A DNA stretch of 64,000 nt, from assembly GCF_001679725.1 (NCBI RefSeq), contig NZ_CP016282.1, positions 1,798,001 to 1,862,000 of the forward strand, in the 5' to 3' direction. This document shows positions 1 to 9,007 of the stretch, one piece after another. Below the pieces are notes generated by a model. The model had not been told where the DNA came from and searched no databases. It saw nothing but the letters and a program-made list of their open reading frames with translations. Made by a program: the position numbers and the translations under genes. Source of the DNA: Cryobacterium arcticum (lineage in GTDB: Bacteria > Actinomycetota > Actinomycetes > Actinomycetales > Microbacteriaceae). Positions within the stretch are counted from its first letter, which is position 1, and the number at the start of each line of letters is the position of its first letter.

Positions 1-150
1 ATGCGCCAGATAGCCCCCGACGCCCGATACCTGTCCATGGGCATGTCCCAGGACTACGCAGCCGCCATCGCCGAGGGCGCGACACACCTGCGAATTGGCA
101 CCGCAATCACCGGGAATCGCCCGGCACCGGTTAATCTGAAAACGTCGTAA
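1..150 (+). CDS. yggS: YggS-family PLP-binding protein, 3' end only
   Basis: Only the last 49 codons are present; the reading frame is open from base 1, so the gene begins upstream. The tail carries the family signature LSMGMS, then [15 protein letters not shown], the phosphate-binding end of the alanine-racemase-like barrel of YggS/YlmE/PROSC proteins. These bind pyridoxal 5'-phosphate and buffer its free level rather than racemising amino acids. The gene lies 19 bp before sepF, the usual order in the actinobacterial division cluster downstream of ftsZ. The ATG at base 1 is probably an internal methionine. Identification is firm despite the truncation by the window edge. Confidence 0.9.
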   Translation: MRQIAPDARYLSMGMSQDYAAAIAEGATHLRIGTAITGNRPAPVNLKTS

Positions 151-169
151 TACCAACACGGAGGTAGAG

Positions 170-676
170 ATGTCCAACCCGCTCAAGAAAACCATGGTCT
201 ACCTGGGTCTGGCAGACGAAGAGCTGGAATATGAGGAACCCGCCAAGGCTCCCGTCTCCACGCTCCCCACCCAGTCCGCGCACGCGGCGCCGACCCACGC
301 CAGCACGGCGAATGCCTCGCACTCGTCCGGCCGCGCACCGGTCACGCCCCTGCACAAGACCTCCACCCCCAAGAATGTTGTCGTGTCTGAAATGAACGAG
401 ATCCTCACCGTCCACCCGCGTCAGTACCGCGACGCGCAGGTGATCGCCGAGTCCTTCCGTGAGGGCATCCCGGTCATCATCAACCTCTCCCAGATGAGCG
501 ATGCGGATGCGCGCCGTCTGATCGACTTCGCCAGCGGCCTGTCCCAGGGGCTGTACGGCAAGATCGAGCGTGTCACCGCCAAGGTCTTCCTGCTGTCCCC
601 GTCGCACGTGGTCATCTCCGGTGACAACGCCGCAGAGGAGGGGGACGCCGATTCCTCCTTCTTCGCCCAGTCCTAA
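170..676 (+). CDS. sepF: Cell division protein SepF
   Basis: SepF is a cytoplasmic protein that polymerises and tethers FtsZ to the membrane during septation; actinobacteria lack FtsA and rely on it. The 168-residue product has an N-terminal [18 protein letters not shown] segment, the usual amphipathic membrane-binding helix followed by acidic residues. A low-complexity Ala/Pro/Thr linker (about residues 25-65) precedes the compact C-terminal domain from about residue 75 ([18 protein letters not shown], then LIDFASGL and VFLLSPSHV). A GGAGG ribosome-binding site sits 7 bases before the ATG. It lies between yggS and yggT, the normal neighbourhood. Confidence 0.96.
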   Translation: MSNPLKKTMVYLGLADEELEYEEPAKAPVSTLPTQSAHAAPTHASTANASHSSGRAPVTPLHKTSTPKNVVVSEMNEILTVHPRQYRDAQVIAESFREGIPVIINLSQMSDADARRLIDFASGLSQGLYGKIERVTAKVFLLSPSHVVISGDNAAEEGDADSSFFAQS

Positions 677-682
677 CGCAAC

Positions 683-979
683 GTGTCTGTAGTCTCCCTG
701 ATCGGCGCGTTGCTCTATTACGCGCTCCTGCTCTACTTCTTCGTGATGTGGGGTCGGTTCATCGTCGACCTGGTTCGCGGTGTCAATCGGTCCTGGCGCC
801 CGCACGGCCTGATTCTCGTGCTCATCGAGTTCGTGTACACCGTGACGGATCCGCCGGTCAATTTCTTCCGCCGTATCTTCCCGCCGCTGCGCTTAGGCCC
901 GATTGCCTTCGACTTCGGCTGGAGCCTGACGATGCTCTGCGTGATCATCGGCATGTGGATTACGGCGATTCTGTTCTGA
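683..979 (+). CDS. yggT: YggT family membrane protein
   Basis: This 98-residue inner-membrane protein has two or three hydrophobic segments (about residues 3-23, 45-55 and 78-97). Between them is a basic stretch with the family motif DPPVNFFRRIFPPLRLGPIAFDF. YggT proteins are found next to sepF or in division and osmotic-stress loci, but their biochemical role is not settled. Translation probably begins at GTG 683, six bases after the sepF stop, which implies translational coupling because no clear Shine-Dalgarno sequence is visible. The next 135 bases hold no gene and should contain the divIVA promoter. Confidence 0.9.
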   Translation: MSVVSLIGALLYYALLLYFFVMWGRFIVDLVRGVNRSWRPHGLILVLIEFVYTVTDPPVNFFRRIFPPLRLGPIAFDFGWSLTMLCVIIGMWITAILF

Positions 980-1114
980 CCCGGAGCCCGACCACGGCCC
1001 CGGCATGTATTCTGGATCGATGGCGGCCAACCGCCCCGGTACCCACCGGGTGCGGATTGCGCCTAAGCACGTGTTCGCACAACTGTTCGCAAATAAGTTT
1101 TGAGGTGGAAAGCC

Positions 1115-1777
1115 ATGGCGCTAACTCCGGAAGATGTAGTCAACAAGCGGTTCCAGTCGACCAAGTTCCGTGAGGGATATGACCAGGACGAGGTTGACGA
1201 CTTCCTCGACGAGGTCGTTGTCGAGCTGCGTCGTCTGACCCAGGAGAACGAGGACCTCAAGGCCCGTCTCTCCGGCGGCGAGACGGCTGCCCCCGTCAGC
1301 GCAGCCCCGGCCAAGGCCGCCGAGCCCGTGAACACCCCGGAGCCCGTCGCAGAGCCGGTCGCCGCAGTGGTTCCCGCGCCCGTCGCCGCCGCCCCGGCGC
1401 CCGCAGCCGAGGTCGACGAGACCGCCGGCACGACCAACCTGCTGCAGCTGGCCCGCCGCCTGCACGAGGAGCACGTCAAGGAAGGCGCCGAGAAGCGCGA
1501 CGCCCTGATCGCGGAGGGCCACGCCACGGCGGCCCGCGTCATCGCGGAGTCCGAAGCCAAGCAGCGCGCGCAGATCAACATCCTCGACAAGGAGCGTTCG
1601 GTCCTCGAGAACAAGATCGAGGAACTGCGCACCTTCGAGCGCGAGTACCGCCAGAAGCTGAAGAGCTACATCGAGGGTCAGCTTCGCGACCTCGACTCCA
1701 CCTCGCCTGTCGGCGCCGGTGCGGGCAAGGACTCGGGCAACTCGCCGAAGGCGAGCTTCCAGGGCTTTGGCGCGTAA
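1115..1777 (+). CDS. divIVA: DivIVA/Wag31 polar growth scaffold
   Basis: DivIVA (Wag31) forms a coiled-coil lattice at negatively curved membrane and directs polar cell-wall synthesis in actinobacteria. The start ATG 1115 is preceded by TGAGGTGG and gives the canonical N-terminus MALTPEDVVNKRF, then STKFREGYDQDEVDDFLDEV. A proline/alanine-rich linker of about 60 residues (about 60-110) separates this lipid-binding domain from a second coiled coil (about 115-200). The 220-residue protein is of usual actinobacterial length. The linker is unstructured and typical of the phylum. The 3' end overlaps the proposed lspA start by 11 bases. Confidence 0.95.
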   Translation: MALTPEDVVNKRFQSTKFREGYDQDEVDDFLDEVVVELRRLTQENEDLKARLSGGETAAPVSAAPAKAAEPVNTPEPVAEPVAAVVPAPVAAAPAPAAEVDETAGTTNLLQLARRLHEEHVKEGAEKRDALIAEGHATAARVIAESEAKQRAQINILDKERSVLENKIEELRTFEREYRQKLKSYIEGQLRDLDSTSPVGAGAGKDSGNSPKASFQGFGA

Positions 1778-2351
1778 CACTCCCACGAAGGTCAGTTACC
1801 GCGCCCTTCTCGTCCTGGCCCTCGTGGCCGTGGGCGGGTATGCGTTCGATCAGATCAGCAAAGCCCTCGTCGTTTCATCGATGACCGAGGGCGAGACCGC
1901 CCGGGTTCTGGGTGATGTGCTTCAACTGCACTTCATCCGGAACCCCGGTGCGGCCTTCTCCTTCGCCACCGGCCTCACCTGGGTGTTCTCACTCATTGCG
2001 GCCGGTGTCGTTGTGTTCATCGTGTGGTTCGCCCGCCGCATCCACTCGCTTCGGTGGGCCACGGTCTTCGGGCTCCTGCTCGGCGGCGTGCTCGGCAATC
2101 TCACCGACCGCCTGTTCCGTGAGCCCAGTTTCGGCCTCGGCCACGTGGTCGACTTCATCTCCACCCCCTGGATGATGCCGGCGATCTACAACATCGCCGA
2201 CTCCTGCATCGTCGTGAGCATGGTGCTCTTCATGCTGCTGACGATTCGCGGCATCGGCCTCGACGGCCGCCGCACCACCTCGGCGGATGCAGCAGCATCG
2301 GCCGCCGACGAGTCGCCGGCAGCCCCGGCCCCCCTCGTCACCCCCAACTGA
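1767..2351 (+). CDS. lspA: Lipoprotein signal peptidase LspA
   Basis: LspA is the membrane aspartyl protease that removes signal peptides from diacylglyceryl-modified prolipoproteins. Visible signatures are the first transmembrane [20 protein letters not shown], the catalytic region GNLTDRLFR and the second aspartate in YNIADSCIV, spread over four transmembrane helices. The C-terminus has an Ala/Ser/Pro-rich tail after about residue 165. TTG 1767 is chosen (194 residues) because GAAGGCGAG lies upstream and the product starts shortly before the first helix; GTG 1719 would add 16 residues overlapping divIVA. Its likely clients in this window include the lipoprotein encoded at 16363. Confidence 0.93.
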   Translation: MARNTPTKVSYRALLVLALVAVGGYAFDQISKALVVSSMTEGETARVLGDVLQLHFIRNPGAAFSFATGLTWVFSLIAAGVVVFIVWFARRIHSLRWATVFGLLLGGVLGNLTDRLFREPSFGLGHVVDFISTPWMMPAIYNIADSCIVVSMVLFMLLTIRGIGLDGRRTTSADAAASAADESPAAPAPLVTPN

Positions 2352-2359
2352 ACGGCATC

Positions 2360-3280
2360 ATGGAAAACCGAGCCCTTCCCCTTCCCGACGGCCTGGACGG
2401 TGTGCGCGTCGATGCGGGCATCGCCAAGCTCTTCGGCTTCTCCCGCAGCTTCGCGGCCGAGATCGCCGAGTCCGACGGAGTCACCCTCGACGGAGTCGTG
2501 GTCGGCAAGTCCGACAAGCTGCGCGCCGGGGCATGGCTGGATGTGAGCTGGGCACCCAAGCAGGACCTGGTGATCGTTCCCATCGCTGTGCCGGATCTCA
2601 CGATCGTGCACGACGACGACGACATCGTCGTGATCAACAAGCCCTCAGGCGTCGCCGCACACCCCAGCGTCGGCTGGACCGGCCCCACCGTGCTCGGCGC
2701 CCTCGCCGCCGCCGGGTACCGGATCGCCACGTCCGGCGCTTCCGAACGGGCCGGCATCGTGCACCGCCTCGACGTCGGCACGAGCGGCCTGATGGTCGTG
2801 GCCAAGTCCGAGGCCGCCTACACGCACCTCAAGCGCGCCTTCCACGACCGCGAGGTCGACAAGATCTACCATGCCGTCGTGCAGGGCCACCCCGACCCGT
2901 CCAGCGGCACCATCGACGCTCCCATCGGGCGCCACCCGCGTTCGGACTGGAAGTTCGCCGTGATCGCCGGCGGTAAGGACTCCGTCACCCACTACGAGAC
3001 GCTCGAGGCCTTCCCGTCCGCGTCGCTGCTCGAGGTGCATCTGGAAACCGGGCGCACCCACCAGATCCGCGTGCACATGGCCGCCCAGCGGCATCCGTGT
3101 GTCGGTGACGCCATGTACGGCGCCGACGCGAAGATCTCGGCCAGACTCGGCCTCACCCGGCAGTGGCTGGTGGCCAAACAGCTCTCCTTCGAGCACCCGT
3201 CCAGCCGTGAATGGGTGACCTTCGACGCGGAGTACCCGGACGACCTGGCAAACGCCCTGCGCATCCTGCGCGGCGATTAG
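2360..3280 (+). CDS. rluD: RluA-family pseudouridine synthase (RluD type)
   Basis: The 306-residue protein has an N-terminal S4 RNA-binding region (about residues 10-75, with [15 protein letters not shown]) and a pseudouridine synthase domain. The catalytic motif [16 protein letters not shown] contains the invariant aspartate; [14 protein letters not shown] and GDAMYG complete the RluA/RluD signature. The enzyme isomerises uridines, most likely in the helix 69 loop of 23S rRNA by analogy with RluD. It starts nine bases after lspA, the standard lspA-rluD pairing. The exact target uridines cannot be read from the sequence. Confidence 0.93.
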   Translation: MENRALPLPDGLDGVRVDAGIAKLFGFSRSFAAEIAESDGVTLDGVVVGKSDKLRAGAWLDVSWAPKQDLVIVPIAVPDLTIVHDDDDIVVINKPSGVAAHPSVGWTGPTVLGALAAAGYRIATSGASERAGIVHRLDVGTSGLMVVAKSEAAYTHLKRAFHDREVDKIYHAVVQGHPDPSSGTIDAPIGRHPRSDWKFAVIAGGKDSVTHYETLEAFPSASLLEVHLETGRTHQIRVHMAAQRHPCVGDAMYGADAKISARLGLTRQWLVAKQLSFEHPSSREWVTFDAEYPDDLANALRILRGD

Positions 3281-3336
3281 GCTGGAATACCACCCTCCTT
3301 CTCCATCAGTACAACCCCAGAGCAGCTGGAGCAGTC

Positions 3337-6300
3337 GTGTCACCGCAGAATGATTCGTTCGTCCACCTTCACGTGCACAGCGAGTACTCCATGCTCGACG
3401 GTGCCGCCCGGGTGAAACCCCTGATCGCGGCCGCCGCAGAGCAGGGTATGCCCGCCATCGCGGTGACCGACCACGGCAACGTCTTCGGCGCCTTCGACTT
3501 CTGGAAGACCGCCACCGACGCGGGCATCAAGCCCATCATCGGCACCGAGGCGTACATCACCCCGGGCACCGACCGCCGGGACAAGACGCGGGTGAAGTGG
3601 GGCACCAACGCGCAGAACCGCGACGACGTCGGCGGTAGCGGCGCGTACACGCACATGACCCTGCTCTCGGAGAACACCGAGGGCATGCACAACCTGTTCA
3701 GGCTCTCCTCTCTCGCGTCGCTCGAGGGCTACTACTTCAAGCCCCGGATGGACCGCGAGCTGCTCAGCACCTACTCCAAGGGCCTGATCGGCACGACCGG
3801 GTGCGTCGGTGGCGAGGTGCAGACCCGGCTCAGGCTCGGCCAGTACGACGAGGCCAGGCAGGCCGCGGGGGAGCTGCGCGACATCTTCGGCAAGGACAAC
3901 TTCTTCTGCGAGATCATGGACCACGGCATCGACATCGAGCGCCGTACCATGACCGACCTGCTGAAGCTCGCCAAGGAACTCGACCTGCCGCTGGTTGCCA
4001 CCAACGATCTGCACTACACGCACGCCCATGACGCCACGGCGCACGCGGCCCTGCTCTGCGTGCAGTCGGCCTCGACGCTGGACGACCCGAACCGGTTCAA
4101 GTTCGACTCGAACGAGTTCTACCTCAAGACGGCCGCCGAGATGCGCCACCTGTTCCGGGACAACCCGGAGGCCTGCGACAACACGCTGCTCATCGCCGAG
4201 CGGTGCGAGGTCAAGTTCAACACCCAGGCCAACTACATGCCCCGGTTCCCCACCCCGGAGGGGGAGAACGAGGAGAGCTGGTTCATCAAGGAGACCGAAC
4301 TCGGTCTGCAGCGCCGCTACCCGAACGGCATCTCGGACGCCGTCCGCAAGCAGGCCGACTACGAGGTCGGTGTCATCACCCAGATGGGCTTCCCCGGCTA
4401 CTTCCTCGTCGTCGCCGACTTCATCAACTGGTCAAAGGACAACGGCATCCGGGTCGGCCCCGGACGTGGTTCTGGCGCCGGCTCCATGGTCGCCTACGCC
4501 ATGGGCATCACCGACCTCGACCCGCTCGTGCACGGTCTGATCTTCGAGCGCTTCCTCAACCCCGACCGTGTCTCCATGCCCGACTTCGACGTCGACTTCG
4601 ACGATCGTCGCCGCGGCGAGGTCATCCACTACGTCACCGAGAAGTACGGCGCGGAGCGCGTCGCCCAGATCGTCACCTACGGCACCATCAAGGCCAAGCA
4701 GGCCCTCAAGGACTCCAGCCGCGTTCTCGGCTTCCCGTTCGGCATGGGCGACAAGCTCACCAAGGCCATGCCGCAGCCCATCATGGGCAAGGACATGCCG
4801 CTCACCGGCATGTTCGACAAGGACCACCCGCGCTACCGCGAGGCCGGCGACTTCCGCGCGGTCATCGAAACCGACGCAGAGGCCCGCACGGTCTTCGACA
4901 CGGCTCTGGGCATCGAGAACCTCAAGCGCCAGTGGGGCGTGCACGCCGCGGGTGTCATCATGTCCAGCGACCCGCTGATCGACATCATCCCGATCATGCG
5001 CCGTGAAGCGGATGGCCAGATCGTCACCCAGTTCGACTACCCGGCCTGCGAGAGCCTCGGGCTGATCAAGATGGACTTCCTGGGGTTGCGCAACCTCACC
5101 ATCATCGACGACACCCTCGACAACATCGAGGCCAACCGCGGCCACCGGCCCGTGCTCGAGGACCTCGGCCTCGACGACCCGCTCGCCTACGAGCTGCTCG
5201 CCCGGGGCGACACTCTCGGCGTGTTCCAGCTCGACGGCGGCCCCATGCGGGCGCTCCTGCGCAGCATGAAGCCCGACAACTTCGAGGACATCTCGGCCGT
5301 CATCGCGTTGTACCGGCCCGGCCCCATGGGTGCCAACTCGCACACCAACTACGCCCTGCGCAAGACCGGCCAGCAGGAGATCATCCCCATCCACAAGGAG
5401 CTCGAGGAGCCCCTCAAGGACATCATCGGCGGAACCTACGGACTCATCGTCTACCAGGAGCAGGTGATGTCGATCGCGCAGAAGCTGGCGGGCTTCTCGC
5501 TGGGCCAGGCCGACCTGCTGCGCCGCGCGATGGGCAAGAAGAAGAAGTCCGAACTGGACAAGCAGTTCGAGGGCTTCTCCGGCGGAATGATGGCCAACGG
5601 CTACTCGATGGAAGCCGTTACCACCGTGTGGAACATCCTTCTACCGTTCTCCGACTACGCCTTCAACAAGGCCCACTCGGCCGCCTACGGCGTTCTGAGT
5701 TACTGGACCGCCTACCTCAAGGCGCACTACCCGGCCGAGTACATGGCGGCCCTGCTCACCAGCGTCGGGGACGCGCGCGACAAGCTCGCGCTGTACCTCA
5801 ACGAGTGCCGCCGCATGGGCATCCAGGTGCTGCCGCCGGATGTCAACGAGTCGATCGGCTTCTTCGCCGCCGTCGGCACCGACATCCGTTTCGGTCTCGG
5901 CGCCGTGCGCAACGTGGGCTTCAACGTCGTCGAGGCGATCCGTGCCGCCCGCACCGAGAAGGGCGCCTTCGAGTCGTTCCACGACTTCCTCCGCAAGGTT
6001 CCCCTGCAGGTCACGAACAAGCGCACCGTGGAGTCCCTGATCAAGTCGGGCGCGTTCGACTCCCTCGGCGCCACCCGCCGGGCGATGTTCGAGATCCACG
6101 AGGGCGCGGTCGACTCCGCGGTCAAGATCAAGCGCGACGAGTCGCACGGCATGGTCGGATTCGACTTCGACAGTCTCTTCGACGACCCGCAGGAAACCGA
6201 GCAGGTGCCGGAGCGACCGGAGTGGACGAAGAAGGAGAAGCTGGCGCTCGAGCGCGACATGCTCGGACTCTACGTCTCCGACCACCCGTTGGCCGGCCTC

Positions 6301-6858
6301 GAGATTCCGCTGGCCAAGCACGCGAGCACCACCATCACGGATCTGATCACCTCAGATCACACCCAGGATGCCGACACCGTCACGGTGGCCGGGCTCATCA
6401 CCAATGTTCAACACCGCATCGCCAAGAAGTCCGGCAACCAGTACGGCATCATCTCGGTCGAGGACTTCGGCGGTGAGATCGACGTCATGTTCATGGGCAA
6501 GGCGTACCAGGAGTTCTCCCTCGACCTCATCAGCGACTCGGTCGTGGTCGTGCGGGGCCGGGTCAGCATGCGCGACGACGGCATGAACCTGCACGCGTAC
6601 AGCATCTTCGCCCCCGAGCTCGGTCAGGCCTCGGATCACGGCACCCTGTCGATCACTCTGTTCGAAGCGCGGGCGACCACGGACACCGTGACCCAGCTCG
6701 GCGAGGTGCTCAAGCGCCACAGCGGTACCTCCGAGGTGCGCCTCAAGCTCATCAAGGGCGATGTGGCGCGAGTCTTCGAGCTGCCCACCCGGGTCACCGT
6801 CACGGCCGACCTGTTCGGCGAGCTCAAGAGCCTCCTCGGCCCCTACTGCCTCACCTAG
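3337..6858 (+). CDS. dnaE: DNA polymerase III alpha subunit DnaE
   Basis: This is the catalytic subunit of the replicative polymerase, 1173 residues when begun at GTG 3337. The GTG follows GCTGGAGC and gives VSPQNDSFVHLHVHSEYSML. An N-terminal PHP domain carries HLHVHS and VTDHGN. The palm domain has GPGRGSGAGS and the aspartate triad in PDFDVDFDD (Asp416, 418 and 420, of which two bind catalytic metal). The finger region has NKAHSAAYG, and a C-terminal OB fold (VTVAGLITNVQHR) lies near residues 1000-1080. Length and domain order match actinobacterial DnaE1. The gene is followed directly by a palindrome and a convergent gene. Confidence 0.97.
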   Translation: MSPQNDSFVHLHVHSEYSMLDGAARVKPLIAAAAEQGMPAIAVTDHGNVFGAFDFWKTATDAGIKPIIGTEAYITPGTDRRDKTRVKWGTNAQNRDDVGGSGAYTHMTLLSENTEGMHNLFRLSSLASLEGYYFKPRMDRELLSTYSKGLIGTTGCVGGEVQTRLRLGQYDEARQAAGELRDIFGKDNFFCEIMDHGIDIERRTMTDLLKLAKELDLPLVATNDLHYTHAHDATAHAALLCVQSASTLDDPNRFKFDSNEFYLKTAAEMRHLFRDNPEACDNTLLIAERCEVKFNTQANYMPRFPTPEGENEESWFIKETELGLQRRYPNGISDAVRKQADYEVGVITQMGFPGYFLVVADFINWSKDNGIRVGPGRGSGAGSMVAYAMGITDLDPLVHGLIFERFLNPDRVSMPDFDVDFDDRRRGEVIHYVTEKYGAERVAQIVTYGTIKAKQALKDSSRVLGFPFGMGDKLTKAMPQPIMGKDMPLTGMFDKDHPRYREAGDFRAVIETDAEARTVFDTALGIENLKRQWGVHAAGVIMSSDPLIDIIPIMRREADGQIVTQFDYPACESLGLIKMDFLGLRNLTIIDDTLDNIEANRGHRPVLEDLGLDDPLAYELLARGDTLGVFQLDGGPMRALLRSMKPDNFEDISAVIALYRPGPMGANSHTNYALRKTGQQEIIPIHKELEEPLKDIIGGTYGLIVYQEQVMSIAQKLAGFSLGQADLLRRAMGKKKKSELDKQFEGFSGGMMANGYSMEAVTTVWNILLPFSDYAFNKAHSAAYGVLSYWTAYLKAHYPAEYMAALLTSVGDARDKLALYLNECRRMGIQVLPPDVNESIGFFAAVGTDIRFGLGAVRNVGFNVVEAIRAARTEKGAFESFHDFLRKVPLQVTNKRTVESLIKSGAFDSLGATRRAMFEIHEGAVDSAVKIKRDESHGMVGFDFDSLFDDPQETEQVPERPEWTKKEKLALERDMLGLYVSDHPLAGLEIPLAKHASTTITDLITSDHTQDADTVTVAGLITNVQHRIAKKSGNQYGIISVEDFGGEIDVMFMGKAYQEFSLDLISDSVVVVRGRVSMRDDGMNLHAYSIFAPELGQASDHGTLSITLFEARATTDTVTQLGEVLKRHSGTSEVRLKLIKGDVARVFELPTRVTVTADLFGELKSLLGPYCLT

Positions 6859-6859
6859 A

Positions 6860-6922
6860 CCCGCGAACTGTGAGCCGGGCCGGGACGGGCGCGTTTCTGG
6901 GGCTTCACTCACAGTTCGCGGG
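6860..6922. repeat. Palindromic repeat/terminator between convergent genes (copy 1)
   Basis: CCCGCGAACTGTGAG (6860-6874) and its exact complement CTCACAGTTCGCGGG (6908-6922) enclose a 33-base GC-rich loop. The element starts two bases after the dnaE stop and ends ten bases before the stop of the convergent gene at 6933. It can act as a bidirectional terminator. A related but imperfect element occurs at 42110-42178 in the same setting, including similar loop words, which suggests a dispersed family rather than two unrelated hairpins. Confidence 0.75.
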
Positions 6923-6932
6923 ACGTGAAGGG

Positions 6933-7442
6933 TCAGCGCAGGATCTCGACCATGAGGACCCAGGCGTCGAGCATGGAACCGATCACGGTGAGGATCAGGC
7001 CGGCGGCCACCCAGTACAGGGCGGCGCCGGCCAGGGACCCGTCGTTGCCGAACACCAGGAGCAGTGCGCCGACGATGAGCGGCACCAGCTGGGCGGCCGC
7101 GATCGGAAGCGACAGCAGGCGCGCGGCCCGTGGCCGGGTCGCCTGCCTCATGCTCTGGCTCAGGGATACCCCGTGCAGGAGCACGGCTGCGGCCGCGGCG
7201 GCGAACAGTTCCGCCCCGAGCGCGGAGCCCGGCTGGCCGGGAATGAGGATCAGCGCGCTCGACACGACCACCAGGACGAGCGACCCGATGGCCGCCGCTG
7301 CCCGCGCTGACACCCCGGCCAGGCCCAGGATCTGGCGGATATTGACCGAGATCGCCACCATCACGAGCCCCGCGAGGGCGGCCGCGGCCCCGGCCGTCGC
7401 CACGGCGAAATCGGTCCATCCGGTGGTCACCGGCTCAGTCAT
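6933..7442 (-). CDS. Small multi-spanning membrane protein, unknown function
   Basis: I do not recognise a named family. The 169-residue product has about five hydrophobic helices (approximately residues 12-30, 48-62, 70-88, 105-125 and 137-160) separated by short basic loops such as SMRQATRPRAAR. The N-terminus MTEPVTTGWTDFAVATAG, ending in helices with no soluble domain, looks like small modular membrane proteins of actinobacteria. The ATG at 7442 is preferred over GTG 7448 because a TATCGT box lies exactly six bases upstream, suggesting a leaderless transcript. Its 3' end faces dnaE. Confidence 0.7.
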   Translation of the reverse strand: MTEPVTTGWTDFAVATAGAAAALAGLVMVAISVNIRQILGLAGVSARAAAAIGSLVLVVVSSALILIPGQPGSALGAELFAAAAAAVLLHGVSLSQSMRQATRPRAARLLSLPIAAAQLVPLIVGALLLVFGNDGSLAGAALYWVAAGLILTVIGSMLDAWVLMVEILR

Positions 7443-7448
7443 GCGCAC

Positions 7449-7454
7449 ACGATA
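7449..7454 (-). promoter_or_regulatory. -10 box of a leaderless promoter (membrane protein gene)
   Basis: TATCGT on the minus strand is followed by six bases and then the ATG at 7442. No Shine-Dalgarno sequence is present, so transcription likely begins at the start codon. Confidence 0.5.
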
Positions 7455-7554
7455 GCGCGGGCGGTACGCGGGCTGGGAGGAGGCCGTCCGCGCGCGCTCC
7501 CGACGACCCGGGCGATCACGGCGCGGACACCAGGATGTTGACAGCCTCAGGTCC

Positions 7555-7560
7555 TACGCT
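7555..7560 (+). promoter_or_regulatory. -10 box of a leaderless promoter (acyltransferase gene)
   Basis: TACGCT is followed by exactly six bases and the ATG at 7567. A TTGACA at 7538 is only 11 bases away and so is probably not its -35 partner. Confidence 0.45.
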
Positions 7561-7566
7561 GAGTGC

Positions 7567-8349
7567 ATGAGAACGCGCACCAGGGAACCGATCTACAGCA
7601 CGGCCATTGCGGCCGGCCGAGGCATCTTCGGAGTCTTCCGGCTGCGGCCCTCCGTCACCGGCCTCACCCATCTGCCGGATGCAGGCGGAGCGGTGATGGC
7701 CATCACCCACTTCGGCTATGCCGATTTCGCCCTCGTCGAGTGGATGACCTGGCGCAAGAACGGCCGGCACATCCGCTTCATGGCGAAGAAGGGCGCGTTC
7801 GACAAGCCCGTTGTGGGCTGGCTGCTCCGGGGCATGCGGCACATCAACGTCGACATGACCGCCGGCGCGCAGGCCTATGCCGACGCGGTGCGCGCGTTGA
7901 GCGCCGGTGAGCTGGTCGGGGTGTTCCCCGAGGGCGGCGTGAACGCGTCGTTCACCGTGCGGGACCTCAAGACCGGAGCCGCACGCATGGCCCAGGAAGC
8001 CAGGGTGCCCATCATCCCTGTGGCCGTCTGGGGCGGCCACCGGCTGATCACCAAGAACCACAAGCCCTCGCTCGGGGAGGCCTACCGCACCCCGGTGAGC
8101 TTCGCCATCGGCGCACCCATGCACGTGGGCGCCGACGAGGACCCGCAGCAGGTCACCGACAGGCTGCACGCCACACTGCAGACCCTGGTCGACGGAGCCC
8201 AGGCCCGGTACCCTGAGCCCGGCTCCGGGCGGTGGTGGCAGCCCGCCCACCTGGGCGGCACCGCCCCGACGCCGGCCGAAGCTGCCGCGACGGAAGCAGA
8301 ACGCCAGCGCCGAAAGGCCGCGGCACGCGAGGCCCAGGCCGCACTCTGA
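7567..8349 (+). CDS. PlsC-type 1-acylglycerol-3-phosphate acyltransferase
   Basis: The 260-residue protein carries the lysophosphatidic-acid acyltransferase signatures: THFGYADF (block I H-x4-D, about residues 48-53), RFMAKKGAFDKPVVGWLLR (block II region) and VFPEGGVNASF (block III, near residue 120). VPIIPVAVWGGH is block IV. Such enzymes move an acyl chain from acyl-ACP or acyl-CoA to a glycerol-phosphate acceptor at the cytoplasmic membrane. No long hydrophobic helix is seen, so association is probably peripheral. The C-terminal 40 residues are Ala/Glu/Arg-rich. Several PlsC paralogues are usual in actinobacteria, so the precise acceptor is uncertain. Confidence 0.85.
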   Translation: MRTRTREPIYSTAIAAGRGIFGVFRLRPSVTGLTHLPDAGGAVMAITHFGYADFALVEWMTWRKNGRHIRFMAKKGAFDKPVVGWLLRGMRHINVDMTAGAQAYADAVRALSAGELVGVFPEGGVNASFTVRDLKTGAARMAQEARVPIIPVAVWGGHRLITKNHKPSLGEAYRTPVSFAIGAPMHVGADEDPQQVTDRLHATLQTLVDGAQARYPEPGSGRWWQPAHLGGTAPTPAEAAATEAERQRRKAAAREAQAAL

Positions 8350-8385
8350 CGGGCGTGCTCTGACGGGCGGCGCCGGCTGACGCGC

Positions 8386-8937
8386 CTAGAGCGTTTCGCC
8401 CAACGCGCGGTAGCGGCGCTCGTGGTAGACCAGCGCCTCGTCGTCGTCGCCGAGCCCGCCGCCCTCGATCTGCACCACGATCACTGCCGCGTTGTGCACG
8501 GAGACCCGCTCGACGATCCGGCCGACCATCCAGGACGTCACGTTGTTGAGCACCGGGAGGCCGTGCGGGCCCACGCGCCAGTGGTCGCCGAGGAAACGCT
8601 CGGTGTTAGGTCCGGCGAGGCGTTCGGCCAGCGTGCGATTGCGCAGCCCGAGCAAATGGATGACCACGCGCTCCGTCTCGGAGATGGCCGGCCAAGAGCT
8701 CGCGGACCTGGCCATGTTGAAGGTGGCCAGGGGCGGCACCGCCGACAGCGACGCGAGCGATGTCGCGGTGAAACCGACGGGGGAGCCCTCGGCGTCCAGG
8801 GCGGTCACCACCGACACCCCGGCGGCATGCCGACGGAACGCGTTCTTGAACGCGGCCAGGTCGCCGGGGGCGTGGGGATCGGTGTCGAGAGCGGTCGCCT
8901 GGGGCAGCGCGGTCGACCGGATGGTGCCTTCGTTCAT
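8386..8937 (-). CDS. Flavin reductase-like FMN-binding protein
   Basis: The 183-residue product matches the flavin reductase-like fold: [13 protein letters not shown], then [27 protein letters not shown], the conserved FMN-contacting segment, and [16 protein letters not shown]. Family members use NAD(P)H to reduce FMN or FAD and often serve a partner monooxygenase. No monooxygenase is adjacent, so the partner is unknown. ATG 8937 is preferred over the longer frame beginning at 9009, which would overlap the start of hisD. The gene is divergent from hisD, with about 70 bp between the starts. Confidence 0.85.
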   Translation of the reverse strand: MNEGTIRSTALPQATALDTDPHAPGDLAAFKNAFRRHAAGVSVVTALDAEGSPVGFTATSLASLSAVPPLATFNMARSASSWPAISETERVVIHLLGLRNRTLAERLAGPNTERFLGDHWRVGPHGLPVLNNVTSWMVGRIVERVSVHNAAVIVVQIEGGGLGDDDEALVYHERRYRALGETL

Positions 8938-9007
8938 ACTGGTGCCAATCGTTTCACCTGCCAGCCTATTCCCGTGCCCTGACGGTTGTTGGATAAGCTG
9001 GGTCGAC

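Noticed and set aside
980..1114. Small RNA or tRNA gene in the gap before divIVA
   Set aside because: The 135 bases show no cloverleaf or strong hairpin; the gap most simply holds the divIVA promoter.
7538..7560. TTGACA with TACGCT as a standard -35/-10 pair for the acyltransferase gene
   Set aside because: The spacer is only 11 bases, too short for a usual sigma factor; the TACGCT box is kept as a -10 on the basis of its six-base distance to the ATG.
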